From: Serripes groenlandicus
Taxonomy: Eukaryota > Mollusca > Bivalvia > Cardiida > Cardiidae
Length of the DNA: 64,000 nt
Assembly (NCBI GenBank): GCA_031761405.1
Contig: JASEVX010000017.1
Coordinates: 9,549,675 to 9,613,674 of the forward strand
Direction of reading: 5' to 3'
Positions 1 through 11,149 of this stretch are shown here, piece by piece. The notes beneath the pieces are model-generated. The model was not told the origin of the DNA. It made no database searches and saw nothing but the letters and a program-made list of their open reading frames with translations. The translations under genes were made by a program, and so were the position numbers. Within the stretch, counting starts at the first letter, position 1. The number at the start of each line of letters is the position of its first letter.

Positions 1-1120
1 TATAAATAGATAGCGAGACTGGTGTTCTTAAATCTCAATATTATAAACGCTTTATTTTGTAGTTGTTTAAATATATAAAAGCGTCTAGATGATAAGACTG
101 GTTTACAAAGGTTTAAAGGACACACGATGTCAGTGTGTACACACATTATGTATACACGTCTGCACGTTCTAGAGTCAATTAGCAATCAATGCTGAAAGTG
201 TAGCCTAATTTAGTTTGGAGATCGAGCATTATAATATATGACTATATTTTTATAAATTGAACAGTTTGGCAAATAGTGAAATTGTGCTTTTTGTGCATGT
301 TTTGTGTTTGTTATTGCTCTCAAATTTTTCGAAGCAGTTTAACAACCTCAGAGACATATAAATACATGTACACTGTGTTTATATGTCTCTGACAACCCTC
401 AATCATGCAATGTGAAGGGACTAAATTGAACAGACCTGTTTAATATCGGACATCATTGAAACAAACACCAAACTAATGGATACTGTTTGCTGTCCTTTCT
501 TGATAATTTTGTCGTTTCTAAAGTGTATGAAATATTTTATCTTAATATGGCCTAGCGACCTGGTGATGAGCATGTGATTACCCGAACAATTTAGATTACA
601 AAAAGCTATTCTAATGAGCTAAAACGGTAGTCTATCGAGTATCAACTAGATATTTCTTAAATTTGGAATGGCCTAATTTTGAACACATCATGACCAGTTT
701 CAGAACGTAACTAAAGAATCACCAAGACAACATTCTGGCAAACTAACATTATTCTACTGTCAAAAGATGCAGGGTTGATACATTCTCAAATTTACCCGCA
801 GCAGAGTGCACTATTATTGAAAATAGCAAGCCCTACACCGATATACTGCTTGTTACTTTGCAGGATTTTCCATACGATCGCCACTACAGTGCCATTGGCG
901 CTTTGATTATACCTATATATAGTTCCCGTTACATTTCTCCCTCTTTTCTCTTGACTTCGACCCGAAGTCACAAAACTGAACACAACTGAACACAAGCAGT
1001 ATACCAGAGCGGAGTCTATATAACATCACTGGGAACCACCAGGGTTCGTGGATGATGCTGATATCAACCCAAATATCCCACCGCTGCCACCATTTGTAAC
1101 GTGTACCGGCGTTAAGCCAT
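1..1120. other. No gene recognised
   Basis: AT-rich sequence without a supported coding region. Short open frames here have no recognisable motif and no codon signature. The only structure seen is the small hairpin listed separately. Confidence 0.5.
349..391. repeat. Short perfect hairpin
   Basis: The arms CAGAGACATATAAA and TTTATATGTCTCTG are exact reverse complements, 14 bp each, around a 15-nt loop. It could be a small foldback remnant. No family recognised. Confidence 0.6.
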
Positions 1121-1124
1121 CGCG

Positions 1125-1215
1125 GGTCACCCATCCAGGTTCTTAACTTTACAAAAAGGTCAACCACTCTACCAACGTCGCTATAAAAGCCGGCTTCTAC
1201 GACAAGGCCGTAGAA
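1125..1215 (-). repeat. 5S rRNA-like SINE fragment (tentative)
   Basis: Read on the minus strand, this stretch has CTACGGCC followed about 76 nt later by TGGATGGGTGACC. In 5S rRNA genes the same words lie near the 5' end and in the internal control region, about 80 nt apart. The middle part is not 5S-like, so this is either a decayed 5S-derived SINE head or chance similarity. No SINE tail was identified nearby. Confidence 0.3.
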
Positions 1216-2252
1216 GTGATATGTATACATATAACCCGTTCCCGTTACTTACTTACATTATTGTCAAGTGAACGAAAACGCTCCAAAATGTGTACATTCT
1301 TTTTAATTGTAGCATTTTCAGTATGCCAATAATAATTTACGCGAACGTGCGAAGCATGCTTGATGCTGGCATGTCGACAGAAGAGGTGTCAAGGCATAAC
1401 AATTGGGAGTTCTAGTCGATTGATACGAATTATTTGAACTTTTCACAAGGCATTTTTCAATACTCATATAGGCTTTCAAATATTCTATAGATAGAAACAT
1501 CATTATCAATCTCTGTCCTCGGCTATTACTTGCTCTTTCTCCTTCTGCAGCGTTCATGAAATCCAAAAACACTGTACAATGAATTAATTGTCTTTAAGTT
1601 CATTCATGACCTCGGATCTCAATTGCATAGCACATCGTACAGCTGTTGTTAATCTTACTCTATATTTACTTTTGTCAATTGACCATTTCCTTTGTATTGA
1701 GGCTTCTCTGCAATTTACTTTACTGAATTGGATCGTACACATTTACAAGTGTGGTTTGCGCATTCCAGTTTAGTAATTGATTAACCCCAAACATGAACAT
1801 TTCCTGGGAGTTCGGGATAAACAAAGCTGTGTCCATAAACTGTGTGTATCTGACACCTTGCGAGGATTCGGCCGTCATAAACCCGGCTAGGATAATAACA
1901 ATTATTTTCTTTTAATGGCACTGGTTTACTTACGGCGCTAGCACATATAATACAATACTTGTTCCTTACGCTCATGTACAGGATATTTCTGTGTTTCTGC
2001 CCCAAATATAACACCCACTTCGCAAAATGCATTATAAATATGTGTGTTCTCTTAGACCAACCACCGTCACATATCACAGTAACAGCTGGAATGCCCTCAT
2101 GTACAGCGTGCGTGCGGTCACAATCGTCCGGTACTAAATGTACAACGAATGATCATCCACATATTTCACTATCATCAGAAATCGCGATTACTCAGCCTAC
2201 GCAACAAAACACACAACAGACGCACAATATAAGCACTTTTATAGTGACCTAT
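1216..2252. other. No gene recognised
   Basis: Ordinary AT-rich sequence. Open frames of 61-120 codons overlap each other on both strands and show no domain, so I treat them as chance. Confidence 0.5.
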
Positions 2253-2870
2253 CTTTTTTTTCTGCAAGAACTTTTTCAAAAGTCATCTTCTGCAGAGGCG
2301 TCAGAAAGCGTCTACCTTTGAAAACATTGTGGTAATATGAGATACCTGTATTGATGATAAGGTGCAATTCCTCCTTTGCAATCTTTCAACTTGTTCAGTA
2401 TTTATATCCACATTTTATACACTTTCCATATTGTTTCAATAAAAATGTTCAAAGTCGTCTGCTTTTATATTAGGGAAAGGGTTTCATCGTATTAAGATGA
2501 CTACACAATCAGCTTGCAAGCGCACACGCATACATTTTATTAAGACATAAACATGCATATAACGACTTGTTTTATCTGTTATTTAACCCTTTCCAACATA
2601 CGGTAAATCTGCAGCAGACGAATTATGGAATGGAGCAATTTCTCCTTTTGCCAAAATATTTTCAACTTGTTTCAGTAATAACACCTTGATTTATTGAGAT
2701 TTTGCATAGTTTTACCTCAATGTTTTCTTTTCATCTATTATTTAACCCTTTCCAACATTCGATATATATCTGCAGCAGCAAACTTTGAATAGAGTTGAAC
2801 ACATTTTTGTTTCAACGTTGTCAAAGTCGTCTGATGCAGATTGCTTCTTTTTATATGGTAAATAGTTTTA
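2253..2870. mobile_element. Decayed TTAA MITEs (family A/A2 cluster)
   Basis: At least three degraded copies lie side by side. 2266-2320 carries the inverted end (CTGCAGAGGCGTCAGAAAGC). 2443-2482 carries the other end (TTCAAAGTCGTCTGC, then GGGAAAGGG). 2584-2715 and 2744-2870 both start TTTAACCCTTTCCAACAT and keep the CTGCAGCAG word. None has both ends intact. Confidence 0.6.
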
Positions 2871-2875
2871 ACGTG

Positions 2876-3108
2876 TTAACCCTTCACCTCATATAAACGC
2901 TTTCTGACGCCTCTGCAGCAGACGTTTTTTTGAAAACATAGTGACAAACGAAAAAAATGCTCAAAACGCGAAATTTCTCCTTTTGCCACAATGTTTTCCA
3001 CTTTTAGTCATAGGTTATCCATTCAATTATAGAGATTTTCAAATTTTTACAAAATTTGTTCAAAATCGTCTGCTGCAGAATTGTCGTATGAGGGAAAGAA
3101 AGGGTTAA
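2876..3108 (+). mobile_element. TTAA MITE, family A
   Basis: Non-autonomous element of about 233 bp. It starts TTAACCCTTCACCTCATATA and ends AAAGGGTTAA with a small internal GAAA duplication. Inside are the family landmarks in order: TCTGACGCCTCTGCAGCAGA, GAAAACATAGTGACAAA, a central hairpin, TTTTGCCACAATGTTTTCCA, and TCGTCTGCTGCAGAATTGTC. The end sequence and TTAA boundaries resemble piggyBac-type elements. There is no coding capacity. Confidence 0.85.
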
Positions 3109-4631
3109 GACAAAACAAAGTTAGCTTGCAAGCACGCATTCTGTTCTGAATAGTCAACTCATTTGAAGGTTCTTTATCCTGTTACGTGGTTTATTTGTTC
3201 ATGAAAGTCTTCTCGAGTAGTTTCGATTACTCTCTTGTGAAATGAATCTGCCCATTTATGTTTTTATTCTTCAAAGGTTCTAGAACAAAAGAGAACTTAA
3301 ACTTTATTCATTTTTATTCATTTTTGGACGGTACCCCTTAGGGTACTGTCTATAGTCATGTGCATTTTGAGAAATCGTACAACAGTTGGCTCCCCGATTA
3401 TAAACAGAACGACAGTGTAAAGCTGGGAGCCGAAAAAGAGGGATTTTTTTAACCGTCAACAAAAAAGTAGTTTCAATTATCAGGCAATAAAACTGCATTT
3501 TCGAAAACCTTGGTGAATCAAGATATCTGAATATTGAAAAAAGACTGTAAAAAGGAAGCATTAGTGGTTGAAAGTTGAAGTAGAACGTTTACAATATTGA
3601 GTTGAAGTTTGAATAAATATATTCATAATTAATGTATGAATATATACCAATTTGTTTTAATGTTCAATCATAAAGAATATACTTTTTAGAAACGAAATAA
3701 TCAGAAGTGATTTTTGGTTGGTGTATTAACAATAATGTCAATCGCGTCGATGAAAACTATCTCCCAACTAATTATCTAGCCAATCGATTCATTTTACTGA
3801 AAGAGATGGTAAGGAACGACAACTCTGCGAAGGAGAACTTGCAACTTCCGTTCAAAATGAAAGTAGATATCTGACAAGCTGTTGTTATTGTTTTTGTGGA
3901 GAAAAGACACATGAAGTTTTATATTGAGGAAGACTGACATGAAAGAAATGTGTGCATGTTCATTTAGTCATCAATCCGTAAAACGTTCGAGGTAGGTCTG
4001 TCAATTAAACTGTAATTTGGAGTGAAAAACTTTTTTTTTTTTCGCCCTGTGCTGTATCGTAACCGAATATGAAAATAAGCTCGCATGTATTTCCGCTGTA
4101 TTTCATGTACACGTATGTCTGAAAATAGCCCAATTCCTGTAGGCATTCGCTTGTTCGTTTTATCATTTGACATCTGTTAATTATTTAAAAAGGGTGGCAT
4201 ATGAAGGAAAATGAAAAATAAAAAATAAATGAAGGACTTCGGAGACTAGCTTCGTACATATATTGTACAAGTGTATCATCGTTCTTGTATGTATACACTA
4301 TTTAGGCTCATTTAAGAACTTTTAAAGTGGTTAAGTGATGTGAAAACTGCTTTCAAACTTGAGCGTGTACAGTTTTTTGTATTGATGATATTATGTATAC
4401 AAGTTTTATTATTGAAAAGAATGAAGAAATACAATGTATATTGATAAATGAATTTTCCAGATTTTGTCTATAGACTATACTTAGATGGAGCATATGCATG
4501 ATGCTTTGCCAAAAATGTTATTCAATTAACGCACAAAAACATAGGTATATTTGTGTACGTATGTTATAAATTGTCTAGTGAATCCATGTCTAACTGACAC
4601 TTTGCCTTGGCGTCATTTATAAAGTTATATT
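3109..4631. other. No gene recognised
   Basis: No supported feature apart from one fragment: 3808-3836 matches the right arm of the hairpin at 28518-28595 (TAAGGAACGACAACTCTGCG), so a piece of that element lies here too. Confidence 0.5.
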
Positions 4632-4641
4632 GACATAAAAG
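4632..4641. repeat. 10-bp target-site duplication, left copy
   Basis: GACATAAAAG, identical to the right copy at 5593-5602, immediately outside the inverted ends of the 4642-5592 element. Confidence 0.85.
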
Positions 4642-5592
4642 GGGTATAGCTAGATACCGAAAACAACGTTGTTTTCGCGGAAACAACATTCATTTTTTTA
4701 CGAAAACAACTTTTTATATGACTATAAAGCCCATATAACCCTATTTTTTCATCAAATATCATTTAAACAACACATGCCAAATACATTTTTAACTGGAATG
4801 AATTGTAGTTCGTCTTCGTTATCATCGTCAACTTCTAATTCTATGAAACGGGCACTGTTTGGTGCGTGAAATATACGGATATCATCATCATCATCATCAT
4901 CTACTATTTCAAATCTATGTATAGGCTGTCTTGTTTGGACCAGTGGAACAAAATGATTCGGTACCCATTCCAGCTTTCTAATCTTAAAGGAACTATTTCT
5001 GTGTTGGCTGGTGTTCGTCCACATGACTGTAATAGCTGGTTGTTCTGGGTCAACAAACCTTGGCTTGAAAGTTGTGTTCAGCTGTTGATAGTTGTAATGA
5101 CCGGACCCATTCAGACTGGGGTAAACAGAGGTCACGGATACTTTCAGAATGTTTGATAAGGCCATAATGTGCCAAACGGAAGCCCATTCTCCTCTTCTTG
5201 GACAATCTATACAGTCAGTATCAAATTCTGGGCTGATGACGGCGAGTTGTTCGTACATACGATGTTTTAGGTATTTGCCTCTGTTACCGACCATCTCTAG
5301 GCAGCATCTATATCTCAGCTCGTGACTTCTTGATTTGTCCGTGAGCCGATTCTAATTATTTATACGGGTTTTAGCCTATGCCATTATGAAATTTATCTAT
5401 TTCGCTATTATAAGTACAAAAATAAGATTTTAAAGTGTTTACATTTATCTTTATATGTTCGTAACGGTGCTATTGAGGTAATACTTATAATAAAATATGG
5501 AAGTATGGGCTTTATAGTCATATAAAAAGTTGTTTTCGTAAGAAAATGTTGTTTCCGCGAAAACAACGTTGTTTTTGGTATCTAGCTATACC
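4642..5592. mobile_element. Long-TIR element with captured gene fragment (Pack-MULE-like)
   Basis: The inverted ends are about 88-92 bp long (4642-4733 and 5505-5592). They open with GGTATAGCTAGATACC, itself almost palindromic, then carry AACAACGTTGTT words and end in TTTTTATATGACTATAAAGC. The element is flanked by an exact 10-bp direct repeat GACATAAAAG at 4632-4641 and 5593-5602. Long ends plus a 9-11 bp target duplication plus host-gene cargo are the hallmarks of Mutator-type Pack-MULEs. No transposase is present, so the superfamily is inferred. The two ends differ by only a few substitutions and a small indel, which suggests a fairly recent insertion. Confidence 0.8.
4752..5345 (-). pseudogene. 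Vertnin/OTU-like gene fragment captured in a transposon
   Basis: The minus-strand frame is open from about 5342 down to the stop at 4752, and the first ATG is at 5294. Translation from that ATG gives 180 residues. Residues about 36-52 read EWASVWHIMALSNILKV and are followed by VSVTSVYP. Near residue 89 is ITVMWT and near residue 111 is PNHFVPLV. This order (WHI.ALSN..., SVYP, MW, NHFVPL) recalls vertnin and OTU-like proteins common in invertebrates, where the NH[FY]-type motif would supply the histidine of an OTU fold. The N-terminal catalytic Asp/Cys part is missing, so no protease activity is expected. An acidic run of seven Asp comes from an ATC triplet repeat at about 4880-4900. In-frame homologous-looking sequence (SHELRYRCCLE) continues upstream of the ATG to a TAG at about 5343, which may be the AG of an old 3' splice site. 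It is not a stand-alone gene. Family assignment is from memory of motifs. Confidence 0.55.
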
Positions 5593-5602
5593 GACATAAA
5601 AG
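5593..5602. repeat. 10-bp target-site duplication, right copy
   Basis: GACATAAAAG, identical to 4632-4641. Confidence 0.85.
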
Positions 5603-6299
5603 TATTGAGGCTACGCTGTTTCTAGGTCTAAATTACATGTGTATGGTCAGTTAAGACTGGTGAGACTGCATAATATGATACATAGGCTCCTCCGAGTCTT
5701 CACTGGATACAGATGCATTATAACCCCAAATAACTTAATGCCGATCAATAATTGCAAAGTATCTATTATAAACGGACTATTTTATTATTCAAATCATAGC
5801 ATACATATATATTGATAAAAATGGTTTTGTGCAGACATGTATACACATCTTGATTTTATTTTTATTGTAGAAATAAAAGACAAATGGCAAGTCCTGGACG
5901 CAACAAAACGGGTAGAAAACAAAAACAAAGCGACGTTTATGACATTCTTCAAAGCTGGTAACAGCAGCGAGTCGTTGTGACAAGTATTCTGAATGAAAGT
6001 GTTTGTTTTAACTAGGAAAACAGTATCGAAATGGAATGTTGTAAACGATACAAATACGAATCAAGGATGCACAATGAGATCTGTTTTTGTTTACTATAAT
6101 ACAGGAAGATAACTGTGTAATTAACTATATTACTACCGGTATGAACAAGACATTCAAGTAAATCATTTTGAGCTATAACACAGCCTTCCAGGAAGACACT
6201 TGTACATGATAACTAACATTAAGTAGATTATTTTGAACTACATATTGTGTCACACAGGGTGAACCTGTTGATAATTTTGATCAGGCAGATCATTTGTTT
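5603..6299. other. No gene recognised
   Basis: AT-rich, no repeat family or coding signal recognised. Confidence 0.5.
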
Positions 6300-6301
6300 T
6301 G

Positions 6302-6353
6302 TTAAATGACCCAATATGTAAAAGGTTTGTTAAATGACCCAAGATGTAAAACT
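6302..6353. repeat. Two-copy direct repeat, ~28 bp
   Basis: TTAAATGACCCAATATGTAA is followed directly by TTAAATGACCCAAGATGTAA in the next unit. Confidence 0.7.
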
Positions 6354-6399
6354 GTAAGTTTACTAGCATTTGTCAACAGTAAGAGGCATGAGTAAAAAG

Positions 6400-6511
6400 C
6401 ATTGTGACAAAAGGAGAAATTGCTCGTATGGAGCAATTTCTTCCTCTGCTTCCATGTTTTCAAAAAGCTGTCTGCTGCAAAGGCGTCAGAAAGTGTCTAT
6501 TTGAGGGAAAG
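6400..6511 (-). mobile_element. TTAA MITE family A, half copy
   Basis: Keeps the central hairpin (GAAATTGCTCG...GGAGCAATTTC) and one end running to GAGGGAAAGGG. The other half is missing and the final TTAA is lost. Confidence 0.7.
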
Positions 6512-6532
6512 GGTGATTGAAATATTATAATT

Positions 6533-7952
6533 AGCTCCTCTGGCTGAAAGCTAGTCGAGCTTATGTCATGGCGAATTGTCCGCCGTGCATGCGTTAATGT
6601 TTTGCTTCAAACGACTTCTCCTACCTAACCACTTGGCCAATTAAGATGAAACTTCCTAGGAAGCATCCTCTTAATGTCCTCTACTAAATTCATTCAAATT
6701 TTTTGGATCCATGCAAAATTCTGGTTTCCATGGCAACCAAATTAAAAAAATAGGGAAAAGGCTTCTCCTCCGAAAGTGTCAGGCCGATTTTCAAATAATT
6801 TTTTAGAAATGTTCCTTGGGTGACCCTCTATCAGATTCCTTCAAGCCAAGTTGATTGGTAGAAAAACATGGTGGCCAGGGGGGCGGGGCATTTTGCCTTA
6901 TATGGCTATAGTGAAAACTTAAAATATCTTTACCTCAAAAAGTGTTTGGCAAATTTTCAAATAATTTTGTAGAAATGTTCCTTGGGAGACCCTCTATCAG
7001 ATTCCTTCAAGCCATGTTGATTAGTCAAAAACATGGCCATCAGAGTGTGGGGTTATTTTGCCGTATATGGCTATAGTGAAAACTTAAAAAAATCTTCTTC
7101 TCCGAAAGTTTCCAGCCGATTTTCAAATAATCTTGTAGAAATGTTCCTTGTGTGACCCTCTATCAGATTCCTTCAAGCCAAGTTGATTGGACGAAAAACA
7201 TGGTCGCCAGGGGAGCGGGGCTAATTTGACTTATATGGCTATAATGTAAAATTAAAATATCTTTACCTCAAAAAGTGTTTGGCAAATTTTCAAATAATTT
7301 TGTAGAAATGTTCCTTGGGAGACCCTCTGTCAGATTCCTTCAAGCCATGTTGATTACTGGAAAACTATGGCTGCCAGGGGGCGGGGCTATTTTGCCTTAT
7401 ATGGCTATAGTGAAAACTTAAAAAATCTTCCCCTCCGAAAGTTTCAGGCAAATTTTCAAATAATTTTGTAGAAATGTTCCTTGGGTAACCCTCTATCAGA
7501 TCCTTCAAGCCATGTTGATTAGTCGAAAAACATGGCCGTCAGAGGGTGGGGCTATTTTGCCGTATATGGCTATAGTGAAAACTTAAAAAATCTTCTCCTC
7601 CGAGAGTGTCCAGCTGATTTTCAAATAATTTTGTAGATATGTTCTTTGGGTGACCCTCTATCAAATTCCTTCAAGCCAAGTTGATTGGTCGAAAAGTATG
7701 GCTGCCAGGGTGCGGGGCTATTTTGCCTTATATGGCTATAGTGAAAACTTAAAAAATCTTCTACGAAAGTTTCGGGCTGATTTTCAAATAATTTTGTAGA
7801 AATGTTCCTAGGATGGTCCTCTATCAGATTCCTTCAACAATGTTGATTGGTCAAAAACATGGACATCAGGGGGCGGGCTGTTTGAAAATTAATGAAATTA
7901 ATTTTTTGCCTAATGGCCGCGGAGCGATACTGACCCTCTTGGGCCTCTTGTT
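6533..7952 (+). mobile_element. Rolling-circle-like non-autonomous element with 165-bp tandem core
   Basis: Starts with the hairpin AGCTCC...GAGCT, similar to the 5' ends at 10441 and 30338. The middle holds about seven units of 164-168 bp, marked by TATATGGCTATAGTGAAAAC at 6899, 7064, 7232, 7399, 7563 and 7729. It ends with the small hairpin CCCTCTTGGG and CTCTTGTT (7934-7952). This layout matches Helitron/Helentron-derived elements such as pearl or HINE elements of bivalves. No Rep/helicase is encoded. Confidence 0.6.
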
Positions 7953-8474
7953 TTTTAAATCTGATCAAAGCTTTCTCTGTCTAGATTCCATAGAGTACTG
8001 GTACATGTTCATAAGAAGAATTAATTTCACAATAAAATTATTGATCACAAAAGGAAAAAGCACATTATGAGATTTAACTTCTGACATAAAGTTTAAAGAT
8101 TTTCTATTGCATCATTATTGTCTACAGCCTATATACATTCAAAGGTCAGTTTACTATTTTTTCTATGTATATTCAAGTTGATATGCACTCATCATGCAAC
8201 AGAATTTACATGTACAAAATATGTCCCCAATTGTTCAATTGTTGAACATAGTAATGGGAAGAAAAGTTTGAAATTTTTAACACAACTGTACATTTTGACC
8301 TGTTGATTTTTTTGCAAACTTCAAGGATTGGAAGAAATATTTGAACGGAAACAATATCACAGGCTCTTTTTAAAAAACTTTACCCAAATTTAACCAATCT
8401 ACAGCAGACAACTTTGAAAATATCTTTGCAAGCTCACTTTGGTACAGCATGTTTCCTATTTTATTACTCAGTTT
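7953..8474. other. No gene recognised
   Basis: No coding or repeat signal supported in this stretch. Confidence 0.45.
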
Positions 8475-8737
8475 ACCGTAGTTCAGTCAGTAGAGACATG
8501 GGCTGTTAATCCAGGGGTTGTGAGTTCGAACACCAGCTTGGCCTACATTCCTTCCAACATTTGACATGACTACCACCTTTCAGACTATGTGGAAAAGCAG
8601 CCAGTTGCTTGGAAAGAATGTTGTGTGAAGTACTGGTATGAGAAAGCCAAGAAACATATGAGTAGTTGAACTGGCTGCCGTGATATGACTGAAAGATTAA
8701 TGAAAATGGTGTTAAACCCCAATTAATCAATCAAACT
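8475..8737 (+). mobile_element. tRNA-derived SINE, family S1, near full length
   Basis: The head has an A-box-like GTAGTTCAGTCAGTAG (8478-8494) and a B-box-like GTGAGTTCGAACACC (8520-8534), as in tRNA promoters read by RNA polymerase III. The body contains GTGGAAAAGCAGCCAGTTGC and GAATGTTGTGTGAAGTACTG. The 3' domain is CCGTGATATGACTGAAAG...GTTAAACCCC followed by AATTAATCAATCAAAC. A non-coding retroposon that needs a partner LINE. Confidence 0.85.
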
Positions 8738-8906
8738 ATTTTATTACCTAATACTTTGAGACTTGGAAAACTTGTTCATCTAATATCCTTCTTCTCATTG
8801 TATACTAAATAGGCTGAGTGTAGCCTATTTTTGGGGGTAAAAAGTATAAATTTTGATGTATTTTGGTTGTATTAGAGAATTGGACATTGTTGGTTAAGTT
8901 ACAGGT

Positions 8907-9022
8907 CAATTTGACAGAAAATCCACAGGAGAAATTTGTCTATCCTTGTAAGCCTGTGTGGCATGCTTAGGCTGATCCGGATCGATACTTTACGCAGAGT
9001 CCACAATGTTGGTTTGCTCAAA
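8907..9022 (-). mobile_element. Family C element, half copy
   Basis: Contains CAGAAAATCCACAGGAG, GCATGCTTAGGCTGATCCGG and TTTACGCAGAGTCCACAATG, which is one half of the family C element. It lies in the middle of the internal repeats of the surrounding element. Confidence 0.65.
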
Positions 9023-9326
9023 TTAAAGGAAAATCTAGTTAACACTCTGGAAGCCGCATGTTTTACTTGAGCATGTTGAAATTTTCTCAAAATATTTGCT
9101 TGTATGATATCTAGCCTAAGTTCGAATATGTGTCAGATCCAGTAAAGAACTAGGTCACTTAGCCAAACACTATAGAAAAATCTTGTTAACACTATAGACA
9201 CTGCATTTTTGTATTGAGCATTTTGAAACCTTGTCAGAAAGTTTGTCTTGATGATAGGCCAATTTCAAATATTGGTTATTTTGGATAAAACATTAGGGCA
9301 CTAAGCCAAGTTGGAGGAAAATCTTG

Positions 9327-9556
9327 TTAACCTTTTCCCTCATATAGAAGCGTTCTGACGCCTCTGTTTCAGATGGCTTTATGAAAACATAGAGACAAAA
9401 GAAGAAATTGCTCAAAACAAGCAATTTCTCCTTTTGCCACAATGTTTTCCACTTGTAGTCATAGGTTATCCATTCAATTATAGAGGTTTTGTATCAATTG
9501 ACAAAATATGTTCAAAGTCGTCTGCTGCATAATTGTCGTATGAGGGAAAGGGTTAA
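9327..9556 (+). mobile_element. TTAA MITE, family A, 230 bp, with empty-site evidence
   Basis: Begins TTAACCTTTTCCCTCATATA and ends GAGGGAAAGGGTTAA. It interrupts a repeat unit whose other copies read CTTGTTAACACTCTGGA (11014, and TCTAGTTAACACTCTGG at 9037). Here the left side is CTTGTTAA and the right side TTAAGACTCTGGA, so a single TTAA in the empty site became two. This shows TTAA target duplication directly. Confidence 0.9.
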
Positions 9557-10440
9557 GACTCTGGAAGCGGCACTTTTAGCTTGAGCATGCTGAAACTTTG
9601 TCAGAATGATTGTTTTTATTATATTTATTTTGAATATGGGTAATGTTTGTTAAAAAATTAGGTCACTATGCCAAGTTGTAGGACAATCTTGATTTAACAC
9701 TTAAGAGACCACAATTTTGACTTTAGCGGTTTGAAACTTATACTGGACAATTTAGACATTGGTCATGTTGAGTAAAAAATTAGGTCCCTTGATCAAATTT
9801 AAGAAAAATCTTGTTAATGCTCTGGAAGCCATGTTTTTAACTCTAGCATGATGAAACTTTACCAGAATGTTTATCTTGATGATATTAAATAATTTAGGCT
9901 AACTTCGAATATGGTCTGGCTAAAAACTAGGTCACTAGGCCAATATTGAGAAATATTTTGTAAACACTGTAGTCACCACATTTCTCTCAAATGTTCCTTG
10001 CGTGCCTGTAGTCACCACATTTCTCTCAAATGTTCCTTGCGTGCCTCTTTGCTAAGAGTGTTAAAATTAAGTTGATTCTTTAGATACTATAGATAATAAA
10101 TAGCTTTGCTATAGGTACTATGTTACCCTTGCTACACTACAGACACATGTTGTCTAATCTTCAACAGATGGATGGTATGAGAAATTTCGACAGTTTTCTC
10201 AATGTTTTATTGACTTTTAGTTTCATCAATACAGATTTACCAATATCTTTAGTTAAACATTTTCAAATCATCTGCTGTAGGGTTTATCCATGTGATAAAT
10301 TACCTATCACAAATGTGTTTGTTTATCTAACTGTATCTACTGTCAAGAGTTTAATTATAGATCTCTAGAAATAAGGGGTTAACCCTGTCTTAAATAAATG
10401 TTTGAACTGTATGCATTTTTGCTTTTTTGTTTACATTTTT

Positions 10441-11149
10441 AGCTCGTCTGATTTTTTGAAAAAAAAATACGAGCTATTGTCGTCACTTGATCGTCGTCGT
10501 CGTCTGCGTCGGCGTTGGTTAAGTTTTGCGTTTAGCTCACTTACATGGAAACTATCAAACATAATACTTTGAAACTTGGAAAACTTGTTCATCTAATACC
10601 CTTCTTCACATTGAATGCTAAAAATACTGAGTTTGACCTTATTTTTGGGGTAAAAAACATGATTTTGGTGGTTTTTGGTTGACTTTGAGATTTGATCAAA
10701 GCTCCCTCATTTTTTGTTAGATTGATTTCAAATTGTGCACACATATTTCATAAATAATATACTTCAACATGTCAAATGGGATTTTGGGTCAAACATTTGG
10801 ATTTTTTGCTCTTTCATTTCTTGTATTTTTAGCTATTGTGATCACATTGTTGTGCGTCGTCAACATTTGAGCTTGTTAACACTCTACGGGCTACATTTTG
10901 TATCCAATCTTCATGAAAGTTTATCAGAATGTTCATCTCCATAAAATCTTGGAAAAGTTCGAAACTGGGCCATATGAAGTCAACAACTAGGTCACTAGGT
11001 CGAATTGAAGGGAAATCTTGTTAACACTCTGGAGGCCACATTTTCAACTTGATCATGTTGAAACTTTATCAGAATGTTTGTCTTGATGATATGTAGGTCA
11101 AGTTCGAACATGGGTCACGTCGGGTCAAAAAGTAGGTCACTAGGTCAAA
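10441..11149 (+). mobile_element. HINE-like element, 5' part, cut by assembly gap
   Basis: Starts AGCTCGTCTG and folds back 30 nt later to CGAGCTATTG. It then has a (CGT)n stretch and the same internal text as 8738 onward, including CTTGTTAACACTCTGGAGGC at 11014. It runs into the N gap, so length and 3' end are unknown. Confidence 0.6.

Larger units (their letters stand above)
8738..10080 (+). mobile_element. HINE-like element with ~150-bp internal repeats, 5' truncated
   Basis: Begins with sequence shared with 10561-10690 (CTTTGAGACTTGGAAAACTT). It then carries diverged tandem units with the words AATCTTGTTAACACTCTGGA, TTGAGCATGTTGAAAC, TTGTCTTGATGATAT and AAACTAGGTCACT. A family C fragment and one family A MITE sit inside. 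No 3' terminus recognised. Confidence 0.5.
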
